A stretch of DNA of 28,564 nt. Origin: a virus. The notes beneath the pieces were generated by a model. The model did no database searches, was not told the origin of the DNA, and worked only from the letters and a program-made list of their open reading frames with translations. This document shows, piece by piece, positions 21,921 through 28,564 of the stretch. Where the stretch lies: IMG/VR virus record IMGVR_UViG_3300030106_001334, positions 1 through 28,564 of that record. One strand, written 5' to 3'. The position numbers and the translations under genes are program-made. Positions within the stretch are counted from its first letter, which is position 1. Each line of letters begins with the position of its first letter.

Positions 21921-22318
21921 TGAAACGGGTTGGAGGTATAAAGGGCATTCGTCAGATTACCCGAAGGATTAAGGGTTCTAATGTTATTATGAATAACCGG
22001 GATCGGTTAGCTCAAGAACTTGTTGCTTTGGGAACTTCTGACATTACGGACATTATGACTTGGGATGATGAGGGAAATGTGGAGATAAAAGCCTCTAAGG
22101 ACATAAAGCCTGAAGCATTGAGGTCTATTCGTAAGATAAGGGTATTGCCTGGTCAGGGCATTGAGGTTGAGTTGATTGACAAGGTTAGGGTGTTGCAGAC
22201 ACTTGCGAAAAGCGCAGGGTTATTGGAAAGCGAGAAACATGCGGATAGGCCAGCCGTGGTAGAGGTTCAGATGTTAGGCCCCGGTGATAATACTTTTAAG
22301 GAAAAGAAAAATGACTAA
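21920..22318 (+). CDS. Probable terminase small subunit
   Basis: The 132-residue product has a basic N-terminus (KGIRQITRRIKG) that probably binds DNA, and residues about 55-100 (IKPEALRSIRKIRVLPGQG, VELIDKVRVLQTLAKSAGLL) match the end of Terminase_2-type small subunits, where a beta hairpin leads to 'DK-x-L--LAK--GL'. The small subunit recognises the packaging site and stimulates the large subunit. An internal ATG at 21989 is a possible shorter start. The next gene but one is the large subunit. It is shorter than average for the family because the N-terminal helix-turn-helix part is reduced. Confidence 0.75.
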   Translation: MKRVGGIKGIRQITRRIKGSNVIMNNRDRLAQELVALGTSDITDIMTWDDEGNVEIKASKDIKPEALRSIRKIRVLPGQGIEVELIDKVRVLQTLAKSAGLLESEKHADRPAVVEVQMLGPGDNTFKEKKND

Positions 22319-22475
22319 GAAATCAATTGTGGATCAATTTAGACTAAAACCGATTGCCCTAGAAAACAGAGCTAAAACTATGGGAAAAAGAAAGTATAGT
22401 TTAAATAAAATCAAGAAAGATTGTTTACGTTTTGAAAGATCGGTAGGTGTAAGAAATGACCCCCTTAAAACTTGA
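22311..22475 (+). CDS. 54-residue basic protein between terminase genes
   Basis: I start at ATG 22311, eight bases inside the small subunit gene, behind AAGGAAAAG. The product (MTKKSIVDQFRLKPIALENR, then KRKYSLNKIKKDCLRFERSV) is basic and helical. It overlaps the large subunit gene by 20 bases. It may assist terminase or be a small DNA-binding protein; no family is recognised. Confidence 0.6.
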   Translation: MTKKSIVDQFRLKPIALENRAKTMGKRKYSLNKIKKDCLRFERSVGVRNDPLKT

Positions 22476-23967
22476 TTTTAGATCCTCTCCCGTTATCTGG
22501 AAGTTTCTTAATAATAATTCTTTTGTTCGGGCTTTAATGGGTCCAGTAGGATCGGGAAAGTCTTATGCCTGTTGCGCTGAATTGTTTAAACGAGCGGTAA
22601 GTCAAAAACCTTCTAAAAGAGATGGAATACGCTATTCACGGTTTGCGGTTGTAAGAAACTCTTATCCCATGCTGAAAACAACAACCTTGAAGACCTGGCT
22701 AGAATTATTTCCTGAAGATACCTGGGGGCCAGTTCGCTATGCACCACCAATTACTCATCATTTAAAATTACCTTCTAGAGAAGGAGCTGCCGGAGTAAAC
22801 ATGGAAGTAATATTTTTAGCTTTGGATCAGCCCAAAGACGTACGAAAGTTATTATCCTTGGAACTTACTGGTGCTTGGGTCAATGAAGCCAGAGAGCTTC
22901 CCAAGGCAGTAATTGATGGACTTACGCACCGTGTTGGCCGTTATCCTTCCAAAGCCGATGGTGGACCAACTTGGCGAGGAATAATCTTGGATACAAACCC
23001 TATGGACAGCGATCATTGGTATTTTAATCTAGCTGAAAAAGAAACCCCCAAAGGAGAATTTGCTTGGAAATTCTTTAGACAAAATGGTGGGGTTATGGAA
23101 ATAGAAAGTAAGAACGTACCGGCTGATAGTCCAGAAGCAAAAGGATTTATTTTTTCGGCTGGTAAATGGTGGGAAACAAATAGCAAGGCAGAGAATTTAG
23201 GCAATCTTCCTTCTGGATATTATGAGCAGCTTTTAGGGGGTAAGAAATTAGATTGGATTAGATGTTATGCTGAGGGTAAGTATGCATTTGTTCAGGAAGG
23301 TAAACCTGTCTGGTCGGAATATGATGATGATACGATGGTTGACGACCTTGTTGTTGAAGAACATATTCCAATACAAATTGGTTTGGACTTTGGATTAACC
23401 CCTGCTGCTGTTTTTGCTCAGAAAATGCCTAATGGACGGTGGCACATATTGCATGAACTTGTGACTTTTGACATGGGTCTAGAACGCTTTTGTCATATTT
23501 TAAAATCAGAAATAAATAATAGATTTCCAAACATTAGCGTACAAATCTGGGGCGATCCTGCTGGTATGCAACGGGATCAAATCTTTGAAACAACGGCCTT
23601 TGACCATTTAAAAACCCATAATTTATTGGCTAGACCTACGGCTACAAACGATTTCAAGGTACGAAGAGAAGCTTTAGCTGCTCCAATGGGAAGATTAATT
23701 GAGGGGAAGCCTGGGTTATTGGTTGATCGTAATTGTGTTCGTCTTAGAAAAGCTCTTTCTGGTGGCTATCATTTCAAAAGAATAGCGATTGGAGCCGGTC
23801 AAGAACGGTTTAAAGATACGCCAAACAAGAATGAGCATTCACATATTGGCGACGCTGGGGGATATTGTTTGTTGGGAGGAGGAGAACATCGAAGAATAAC
23901 CAGAGGAACGTCGCCACAATTTAGACAACCTGTCCAAGCCAATATTGATTTTGATGTTTTTGCCTAG
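22456..23967 (+). CDS. Terminase large subunit
   Basis: The 503-residue protein has an N-terminal packaging ATPase with Walker A GPVGSGKS at residues 29-36 and a Walker B-like strand LTGAWVNEARELP with the catalytic Glu; and a C-terminal RNase H-like nuclease with Asp311 (GLDFGLTPA), Asp367 (WGDPAG) and Asp466 (HIGDAGGY). It pumps phage DNA into the procapsid and cuts concatemers. A headful or other packaging type cannot be read from this alone. Start overlaps the small basic gene and has AGGTGTAAG upstream. Length is normal. Confidence 0.93.
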   Translation: MTPLKLDFRSSPVIWKFLNNNSFVRALMGPVGSGKSYACCAELFKRAVSQKPSKRDGIRYSRFAVVRNSYPMLKTTTLKTWLELFPEDTWGPVRYAPPITHHLKLPSREGAAGVNMEVIFLALDQPKDVRKLLSLELTGAWVNEARELPKAVIDGLTHRVGRYPSKADGGPTWRGIILDTNPMDSDHWYFNLAEKETPKGEFAWKFFRQNGGVMEIESKNVPADSPEAKGFIFSAGKWWETNSKAENLGNLPSGYYEQLLGGKKLDWIRCYAEGKYAFVQEGKPVWSEYDDDTMVDDLVVEEHIPIQIGLDFGLTPAAVFAQKMPNGRWHILHELVTFDMGLERFCHILKSEINNRFPNISVQIWGDPAGMQRDQIFETTAFDHLKTHNLLARPTATNDFKVRREALAAPMGRLIEGKPGLLVDRNCVRLRKALSGGYHFKRIAIGAGQERFKDTPNKNEHSHIGDAGGYCLLGGGEHRRITRGTSPQFRQPVQANIDFDVFA

Positions 23968-24436
23968 AGATTTAGAGAAAGCTATGAAAATGGACGGCAT
24001 ATTTAGCCGGTTAGTCCCTTTTGATCCCTTTCATCTTACCTTAATGGAATATAGACCCCTCGATGAAGCTGTCCTTTCGGCCAATTTAGACTTCATGGTA
24101 ACGGATGGTTTGTCCTTTTCAGCCTTTCATAGAAACAACTGCATCCTTTGTTTTGGCATACAACCCATTTGGAAAGGCAACGCTGAGATTTGGATGCTTG
24201 TGAATAAAAATATTGGACAGGATCGGTTTGTTTTTCATAAGGCAGCCAAGCGATTATTCCCCTTTATTGGCAAATGTTTACAACTCGTTCGCTTACAATG
24301 CCATGTCTGTTCAGAGAATGTTCAGGCTACCAAATGGATTGAGAAAATGGTATTTAATCAGGAAGGTTTATTAAAGCATTACGGGCCAGAGGGACGGGAT
24401 TACTTCATGTATGCAAGATACTTCAAGGGGGAATAG
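23945..24436 (+). CDS. gp13-like GNAT-fold phage protein
   Basis: The 163-residue product has CILCFGIQPIWKGNAEIWM followed by QDRFVFHKAAKRLFPFIGK and CSENVQATKWIEKMVFN, the pattern of T7 gp13-like (DUF2833) proteins with an acetyltransferase fold, in which an initial 'CFGI-P---G-(A/E)-(I/V)W(M/L)' strand leads to a helix and the final 'A-KW(I/L)-K--F'. In T7, gp13 acts in virion assembly; an acetyl-transfer reaction is not shown. The start is uncertain (23945, 23954 or 23984). It lies between terminase and portal as often in podoviruses. Confidence 0.72.
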   Translation: MILMFLPRDLEKAMKMDGIFSRLVPFDPFHLTLMEYRPLDEAVLSANLDFMVTDGLSFSAFHRNNCILCFGIQPIWKGNAEIWMLVNKNIGQDRFVFHKAAKRLFPFIGKCLQLVRLQCHVCSENVQATKWIEKMVFNQEGLLKHYGPEGRDYFMYARYFKGE

Positions 24437-24438
24437 GC

Positions 24439-25263
24439 ATGGGTGGAAATGCAGCATCAGAGATAACCAAAGATATTACGGTTGGTCCAAAGCAAGGACC
24501 ATCTAAACCTAAAACAAGTTTTAAGAATGTTGTTGGAGCAGAAAGTTTTGATTATGGAAAAGCTCTAGGGACTAACATGTCTTTGATAGCAAGTGTTCCG
24601 AAAGAAAACAAACCCAATCGAGGTGACAACTTAGAAGATAATTATACTAATAGAACTAGGGCGAACTACGGTACAAAAGGAATTACAAGCCATAAGCAAA
24701 TCGATGCGTTGGCTGCTCAAGGAATAAAATTTGTCAATGATGGGTTTGGGACGATTGGATATATCAATGATGAGGGTAACTTTGTTCCTGTTTCTTACAG
24801 TGCCAGTAGACGGGTAAACGTAATTGGAGCTGGTGCTACGGACGAAGATTTACAAAAGATTATCGATCAAATGTCTGGAAATAACGGTCAAACTACTACG
24901 GAGACTGGAAATGCTTTGTCTATGGCAGAAAGTACGTCTGCTGATACCTTACAATCCTCTCAAACTGGCGTAAAAATTTCGGATGCTGCTAAACAACAGG
25001 CAAGTGCTTTAGGGCTAGAGCTTGTGAACACCGATACAATTCAAGGCAGTTCAGCAGCCGATACTCTCCAGAAAAAACAACAGGCATTACTTGAAGCAGA
25101 AAGACGACAACAAATCAGAAGATTGATTGCCAGAAACCGACGAGCAAGGTTTGGGGGTTCCAGGTTATTAATGTCAGCAGCAAGGGAGAACCCAAGTGTA
25201 GGAATTGCTCAAACCCAAAGTTCACTAAGTCCAAGAACAAACCCAAGGGATACTTATGGCTAA
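24439..25263 (+). CDS. Unknown 274-residue protein before portal
   Basis: The protein begins at ATG 24439 with GGGGGA upstream. It has a low-complexity, probably flexible middle (Thr/Ser/Gln-rich, residues about 145-215) and a basic C-terminus (RRQQIRRLIARNRRARFGGS, then LLMSAARENPSVG). Proteins with an Arg-rich helix followed by a Gly-Ser 'RLLMSA' end are common beside podovirus portal genes and may be virion or head-completion proteins; the function is not established. It overlaps the portal gene by eight bases. Confidence 0.6.
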   Translation: MGGNAASEITKDITVGPKQGPSKPKTSFKNVVGAESFDYGKALGTNMSLIASVPKENKPNRGDNLEDNYTNRTRANYGTKGITSHKQIDALAAQGIKFVNDGFGTIGYINDEGNFVPVSYSASRRVNVIGAGATDEDLQKIIDQMSGNNGQTTTETGNALSMAESTSADTLQSSQTGVKISDAAKQQASALGLELVNTDTIQGSSAADTLQKKQQALLEAERRQQIRRLIARNRRARFGGSRLLMSAARENPSVGIAQTQSSLSPRTNPRDTYG

Positions 25264-26833
25264 ACTTTCACCAACAGAAGTAAAAAAAAGATACGATAAA
25301 ACCAATACGCATAAACGCCAGTGGAGAGCAGTCTACGAAGATGCGTATCGATACGCTTTACCCATGAGAAACTTGTATGACGGTTATTACGAAAGCGCAC
25401 CTGGTCAAGATAAAATGTCGAGGGTTTTTGACAGTACTGCAATCCAATCTACTCAAAGATTTGCCAATCGGTTACAATCAGGCGTGTTTCCACCCCAAAG
25501 AAACTGGTGTCGATTGACCCCTGGTGAAGATATACCCAAAGAACAGCATACAGAAGTACAAACGATTTTGGATAACTATTCCGAAAGGATGTTTTCTATC
25601 TTACGTCAGAGTGCTTTCGATCAGGCTATGGGCGAGTTTTTACTTGAACTAGCGGTGGGTACGGCTGTGATGTTGATACAACCTGGGGATGATGTTACGC
25701 CTATTCGATTTACTTCTGTGCCTACATTTTTGGTTTCTTTTGAGGAAGGACCGTTTGGAACCGTTGATAAGGTCTACAGAAGAATAAGACGGCCGTTCAG
25801 AGTATTAGAATTGGAGTATCCAGACGTAAAAATTCCTGAAGAACTTAAGCAAAAATTTTCAGGGGATGACAGTGAAAACATTGATTTGATTGAAGCAACC
25901 TATTTTAACAAAGAGGACGGTAATTATTATTACCAAATTGTTGATGAGATGGGGCAGTATGAACTAGTTTTTAGGGAGCTATCTTCGTTTCCTTGGGTTA
26001 TTGCACGATACATGAAAGCCTCCAATGAAATTTATGGCCGTGGACCCGTATTAACGGCATTGCCGGATATTAAATCCTTAAATCGATCTATTGAACTTAC
26101 CCTGAAAAACGCCAGCCTGTCGATTGGAGGGGTATTCACGGCAGCAGATGATGGGGTTCTAAACCCTTCTACAGTACAAATTCTCCCAGGTGCTATCATT
26201 CCTGTTGCTCGTAATGGGGGTCCACAAGGAGAGAGTTTACGCCCTTTACCTCGTTCTGGTGACCCCCAACTTTCACAGATTGTAGCTAATGATTTAAGGC
26301 AATCAATTAAAAGAATTATGCTTGATGAAAGCTTAACGCCTGACAATATGTCGGCTCGTTCTGCAACAGAAATAAGTGCAAAACTTTCTGAACTTTCACA
26401 AAATTTAGGCTCGGCATTTGGCAGATTAATTAATGAAACCATGTACCCTGTTGTTCGAAGAACATTAGAGATTATGGACGAGCGTGGAATGATCCGTCTT
26501 CCGTTAAAAATAAATGGTGTTCAAGTAAAAATTGTACCCTCGGCTCCACTTGCCCAAGCTCAAAACATGGAACGGGTGTCTGAAGTTTTACAGTTTGCAC
26601 AAATCGTGCAGCAAACACCAATAGGTCAGTTTGTTTTAAAACAAGATGCTTTTCTTGATTACCTAGCTAAATCGATGGCAGTGCCTAGTGAAATAATAAC
26701 AACACCTATGGAGAGAATGGAGTTGCAAAAACAAGCAATGGCTATGGCTCAAGCACAGGCACAGGGACAGGGACAGGGACAACCAATGGAGCAGCAACCA
26801 AATGAAGCAACAGCAGAAGAAACCGTCAATTAA
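25256..26833 (+). CDS. Portal (head-tail connector) protein
   Basis: The 525-residue protein fits podovirus portals (Head-tail_con family, T7 gp8-like): the N-terminal RQWRAVYEDAYRYALPMRNL, then DSTAIQSTQRFANRLQSGVFPP with the family motif PPQRNWCRL, the central PWVIARYMKASNEIYGRGPV, and RSATEISAKLSELSQNLG. Twelve copies form the ring through which DNA is packaged and ejected. The C-terminus ends in a Gln/Ala/Gly tail (AQAQAQGQGQGQP) encoded by a short tandem repeat. Ribosome site AAGGGA lies upstream. It overlaps the next gene by 32 bases. Confidence 0.93.
   Translation: MAKLSPTEVKKRYDKTNTHKRQWRAVYEDAYRYALPMRNLYDGYYESAPGQDKMSRVFDSTAIQSTQRFANRLQSGVFPPQRNWCRLTPGEDIPKEQHTEVQTILDNYSERMFSILRQSAFDQAMGEFLLELAVGTAVMLIQPGDDVTPIRFTSVPTFLVSFEEGPFGTVDKVYRRIRRPFRVLELEYPDVKIPEELKQKFSGDDSENIDLIEATYFNKEDGNYYYQIVDEMGQYELVFRELSSFPWVIARYMKASNEIYGRGPVLTALPDIKSLNRSIELTLKNASLSIGGVFTAADDGVLNPSTVQILPGAIIPVARNGGPQGESLRPLPRSGDPQLSQIVANDLRQSIKRIMLDESLTPDNMSARSATEISAKLSELSQNLGSAFGRLINETMYPVVRRTLEIMDERGMIRLPLKINGVQVKIVPSAPLAQAQNMERVSEVLQFAQIVQQTPIGQFVLKQDAFLDYLAKSMAVPSEIITTPMERMELQKQAMAMAQAQAQGQGQGQPMEQQPNEATAEETVN
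26762..26779 (+). repeat. CAGGGA tandem repeat in portal gene
   Basis: Three direct copies of CAGGGA, preceded by variant CAGGCA copies, encode the Gln-Gly/Ala-rich tail of the portal protein. Repeats of a six-base unit change length without a frame shift, so the tail may vary among relatives. Confidence 0.6.
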
Positions 26834-27086
26834 CCAACCAGGATGGGAAGGACTTGACGCTGTTTTTAGTGATGAAGTGCAACAATCGACACAACAGGAC
26901 AAAGAGTTTTTAGATGCGTTTTCGACTAAATCCGGGCAGAAAGTTCTTCATGATTTGGAAAAAAGATTTTTACAGCAACCTTCGTGGGTTCCTGGGAGTA
27001 ATGAACATTATGGCTACTACCGTGAGGGGCAAAATTCCGTAGTGAACTATATGAAAAATAAAATGAGGAGAGCATTAAATGGCTGA
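26802..27086 (+). CDS. Bbp19-like virion-region protein
   Basis: The 94-residue product (LDAVFSDEVQQSTQQDKEFL, then FSTKSGQKVLHDLEKRFLQQ, EHYGYYREGQNSVVNYMKN) has the pattern of the Bbp19-like family: 'F-T--G--VL-DL', a middle Pro-Gly loop and 'EGQ-SVV-YI'. The family lies between portal and scaffold in many podoviruses, as here. Its precise role in head assembly is not known. It overlaps both neighbours, by 32 and 8 bases. Confidence 0.8.
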   Translation: MKQQQKKPSINQPGWEGLDAVFSDEVQQSTQQDKEFLDAFSTKSGQKVLHDLEKRFLQQPSWVPGSNEHYGYYREGQNSVVNYMKNKMRRALNG

Positions 27087-27870
27087 AGAAGAAAAGTTAG
27101 AAGAAGAGAAAGTGGAGGAAACAGCAACAGAAGAAAAACCACAGGGGTTGATGGCTGAAGCAAAAAAAGAAGAAGAAAAAATAGAAGATGAAGAAATAAA
27201 TCACGACGTTAAGGAAGCAGAATTAAAAAAACCTGATTATCTCCCTGAAGAATACTGGGATGAGGAGAACGGAACTAAACTTGAGGCGTTGATGGACGCA
27301 TTTACAAAACAGGAAAAAAGCTATCAGGAACTTCGCAAAAAGATGTCTCGGGGAGATCATAAGCCTCCTGAAAAGTATACATGGGAAAACCTTGGAGAAG
27401 TTGATCCAGATGATGCTTTACTTGGAACCTATACGGAATGGGCCAAGGAGAATGGCATTACTCAAGATGCTTTTGATAAATTGGGTCAGGCATTTACAGA
27501 ATATCAGAATAATTTCGTTAAAGATGCTGAGATGGACCTTGAAAAAGAACGTCAACTATTGGGAAAGAATGCAAATGAAATCATTAATAGCAATGTGGAA
27601 TGGGGTCGTGGGTTGGTTGCCAAGGGTGTTTTCACGGAAGCAGACTACGACCAACTCGAAATCCTTGGGGGATCAGCCAAAGGCCAAAGGGTTATCCAGA
27701 AAATCAGGGGCATCACAGGGGAAAAGGAAATCCCCATTGCGTCAATCGAGGGCGAAGCACCAGACCAAGAAGAACTTATGATGATGGTTCAGGATGCCAG
27801 ATACCAAAATGATCCGACCTACCGTAAGAAAGTAGAGAAGATGTATCAGGAAGCCTATTCCAATTTATAA
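27079..27870 (+). CDS. Capsid scaffolding protein
   Basis: The 263-residue protein starts with a highly acidic Glu-rich part (residues 1-55), then YLPEEYWDEENGTKLEALMD and PEKYTWENLGEVDPDDALLG, a Gln/Asp-rich helical centre and a C-terminus ending DPTYRKKVEKMYQEAYSNL. That is typical of podovirus scaffolds: acidic helical coiled coil and a C-terminal basic helix that binds the coat protein. It directly precedes the coat gene. No protease motif is seen. Ribosome site GAGGAGAG lies upstream. Confidence 0.82.
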   Translation: MAEEEKLEEEKVEETATEEKPQGLMAEAKKEEEKIEDEEINHDVKEAELKKPDYLPEEYWDEENGTKLEALMDAFTKQEKSYQELRKKMSRGDHKPPEKYTWENLGEVDPDDALLGTYTEWAKENGITQDAFDKLGQAFTEYQNNFVKDAEMDLEKERQLLGKNANEIINSNVEWGRGLVAKGVFTEADYDQLEILGGSAKGQRVIQKIRGITGEKEIPIASIEGEAPDQEELMMMVQDARYQNDPTYRKKVEKMYQEAYSNL

Positions 27871-27891
27871 ACGTAGGGTCTTGATTTTGAA

Positions 27892-27911
27892 CACCGTTTA
27901 TGATAACGGTG
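27892..27911. other. Hairpin between scaffold and coat genes
   Basis: CACCGTT (27892-27898) and AACGGTG (27905-27911) form a seven-base perfect stem with a six-base loop TATGAT. No T-run follows, so it is not a usual terminator. It may be an RNA processing or stability element in the 142-base untranslated leader of the coat gene. Confidence 0.45.
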
Positions 27912-28012
27912 AATTATGGACAAGCCATTGTTCGCCCCATCTGTGATTGGACAGTATCCAAAGCCCCTTTTACGGACAAGCGATTTCACCTTAATTTTTT
28001 TGGAGATATACA

Positions 28013-28564
28013 ATGGCAACTACGCTTTCACCAGCTTTCGTAAAGCTGTTCGAAGCTGAAGTCCATCAAGCCTATCAAGGAGCTGCTGTATTAAGAAATA
28101 TCTGTCGAACAAGAACAGGTGTTGTAGGAAATACAGCTCAGTTTCCAAAATTAGGTTCTGGCGTTGCAACGGAAAGAACACCTAGCACGGACGTAGTTCC
28201 AGTTGGGGGCGTATTCTCAGCCGTAACAGCGACTATGAAAGACTTTAGTGCATCAGAATATTCTGATATTTTTAATCAACAAAAAGTCAACTTTGACGAA
28301 AGATCAGAACTTGCTCAGTTAGTGGGTTCAGCTATCGGACGTAGAGAAGATCAAGTTATCTTGGACGCTTTGACAGCAGCTACTCCTGCTGCAACTGTAG
28401 CTAATACGGTTGTAACTTCAGGTTCAGCTTCTGCATCAGACCTCAATATTGGTAAGATATTAGCAGCCAAGAAAACTTTAGATACGAACTCTGTGCCACC
28501 TGATAACAGGCATTTGATTATTCATGCGAATAACCTAGCTGGTTTATTAGGTGATGAAAGAGCC
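28013..28564 (+). CDS. Major capsid protein, 3' partial
   Basis: The frame is open from ATG 28013, preceded by GGAGATATACA, to the right edge, giving the first 184 residues. The sequence (FVKLFEAEVHQAYQGAAVLRN, then TRTGVVGNTAQFPKLGSGVA) has the pattern of podovirus coat proteins, in which 'F---EVH-AYQ----LR--VR---G(V/I)-G--A-F-K-G-G-A' opens the HK97-fold subunit. Later KDFSASEYSDIFNQQKVNFD and RREDQVILDAL fit the same family. A long untranslated leader with a hairpin precedes it. Position after scaffold supports it. The rest lies outside the window. Confidence 0.88.
   Translation, partial: MATTLSPAFVKLFEAEVHQAYQGAAVLRNICRTRTGVVGNTAQFPKLGSGVATERTPSTDVVPVGGVFSAVTATMKDFSASEYSDIFNQQKVNFDERSELAQLVGSAIGRREDQVILDALTAATPAATVANTVVTSGSASASDLNIGKILAAKKTLDTNSVPPDNRHLIIHANNLAGLLGDERA

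Noticed and set aside
26663-26902. 79-residue minus-strand frame with Leu/Ser/Cys repeats
   Set aside because: The repeat SLSLCLCL is the reverse reading of the CAGGGA-type repeat in the portal gene, not a protein.
27392-27812. Alternative-frame plus-strand frames inside the scaffold gene
   Set aside because: They lie wholly within a convincing gene, lack ribosome sites and have no family-like motif.
27915-28058. 47-codon frame in the leader of the coat gene
   Set aside because: It overlaps the coat start in another frame, has no ribosome site, and shows no motif.
1-28564. Transfer RNA genes, CRISPR arrays and insertion sequences
   Set aside because: No gap is large enough for a typical tRNA with supporting cloverleaf, no regularly spaced repeats with spacers, and no transposase or flanking inverted repeats are seen.

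Overview
The window is most of the genome of a short-tailed (podovirus-like) phage, A+T-rich, very densely packed, with most neighbouring genes overlapping by 1-11 bases. Virion genes resemble the T7/podovirus set: portal, scaffold, coat protein, tubular tail protein B, internal virion proteins and a fibre with a T7-like anchor. No phage RNA polymerase or DNA polymerase gene is visible, so it is probably not a classical autographivirus and should depend on host transcription and replication machinery. The fibre repeats and small basic proteins have the look of marine phages. An alphaproteobacterial host is inferred from an alphaproteobacterial-type SOS box (GTTC-N7-GTTC), a LexA-like DNA-binding protein closest by eye to alphaproteobacterial LexA, and a gene-transfer-agent type holin.

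Layout. Bases 1-11122 (+) carry the end of a tubular tail protein, three or four internal virion proteins and the tail fibre. Bases 11134-14427 (+) form a lysis and small-protein block: a conserved small protein, a 17-residue basic peptide, XhlA-like, EF-hand and 3TM membrane proteins, a run of tiny Lys/Arg-rich proteins and a GH108 endolysin. Bases 18205-14424 (-) form one leftward operon: serine recombinase, three unknown proteins, YqaJ-type exonuclease, RecT annealing protein and a LexA DNA-binding-domain protein. Bases 18206-18323 are the divergent control region, with the SOS box and an inverted repeat. From 18324 rightward come an RHH regulator, an unknown, a DUF1064 nuclease, a free-standing DnaA domain IV protein, a replication initiator with an apparent origin inside its gene, small proteins, SSB, terminase small and large subunits, a gp13/GNAT-like protein, portal, a Bbp19-like protein, scaffold and the start of the major capsid gene, which runs off the right edge.

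The right edge (coat gene) and left edge (tubular protein B) fit together in podovirus gene order, with only the rest of the coat gene, probably tubular protein A and the start of tubular protein B missing. The contig is therefore probably a permuted or circular genome of roughly 31 kb (inference). The most notable system is the replication and control module: a lambda-O-like initiator whose linker is encoded by two perfect DnaA boxes, two palindromic iterons and an AT-rich stretch, next to a protein that is only the DnaA DNA-binding domain. Its divergent promoter carries a LexA site, and the phage also encodes a LexA-type DNA-binding domain without the self-cleaving part. This looks like a phage that borrows both halves of the host replication/SOS switch as stand-alone DNA-binding domains.
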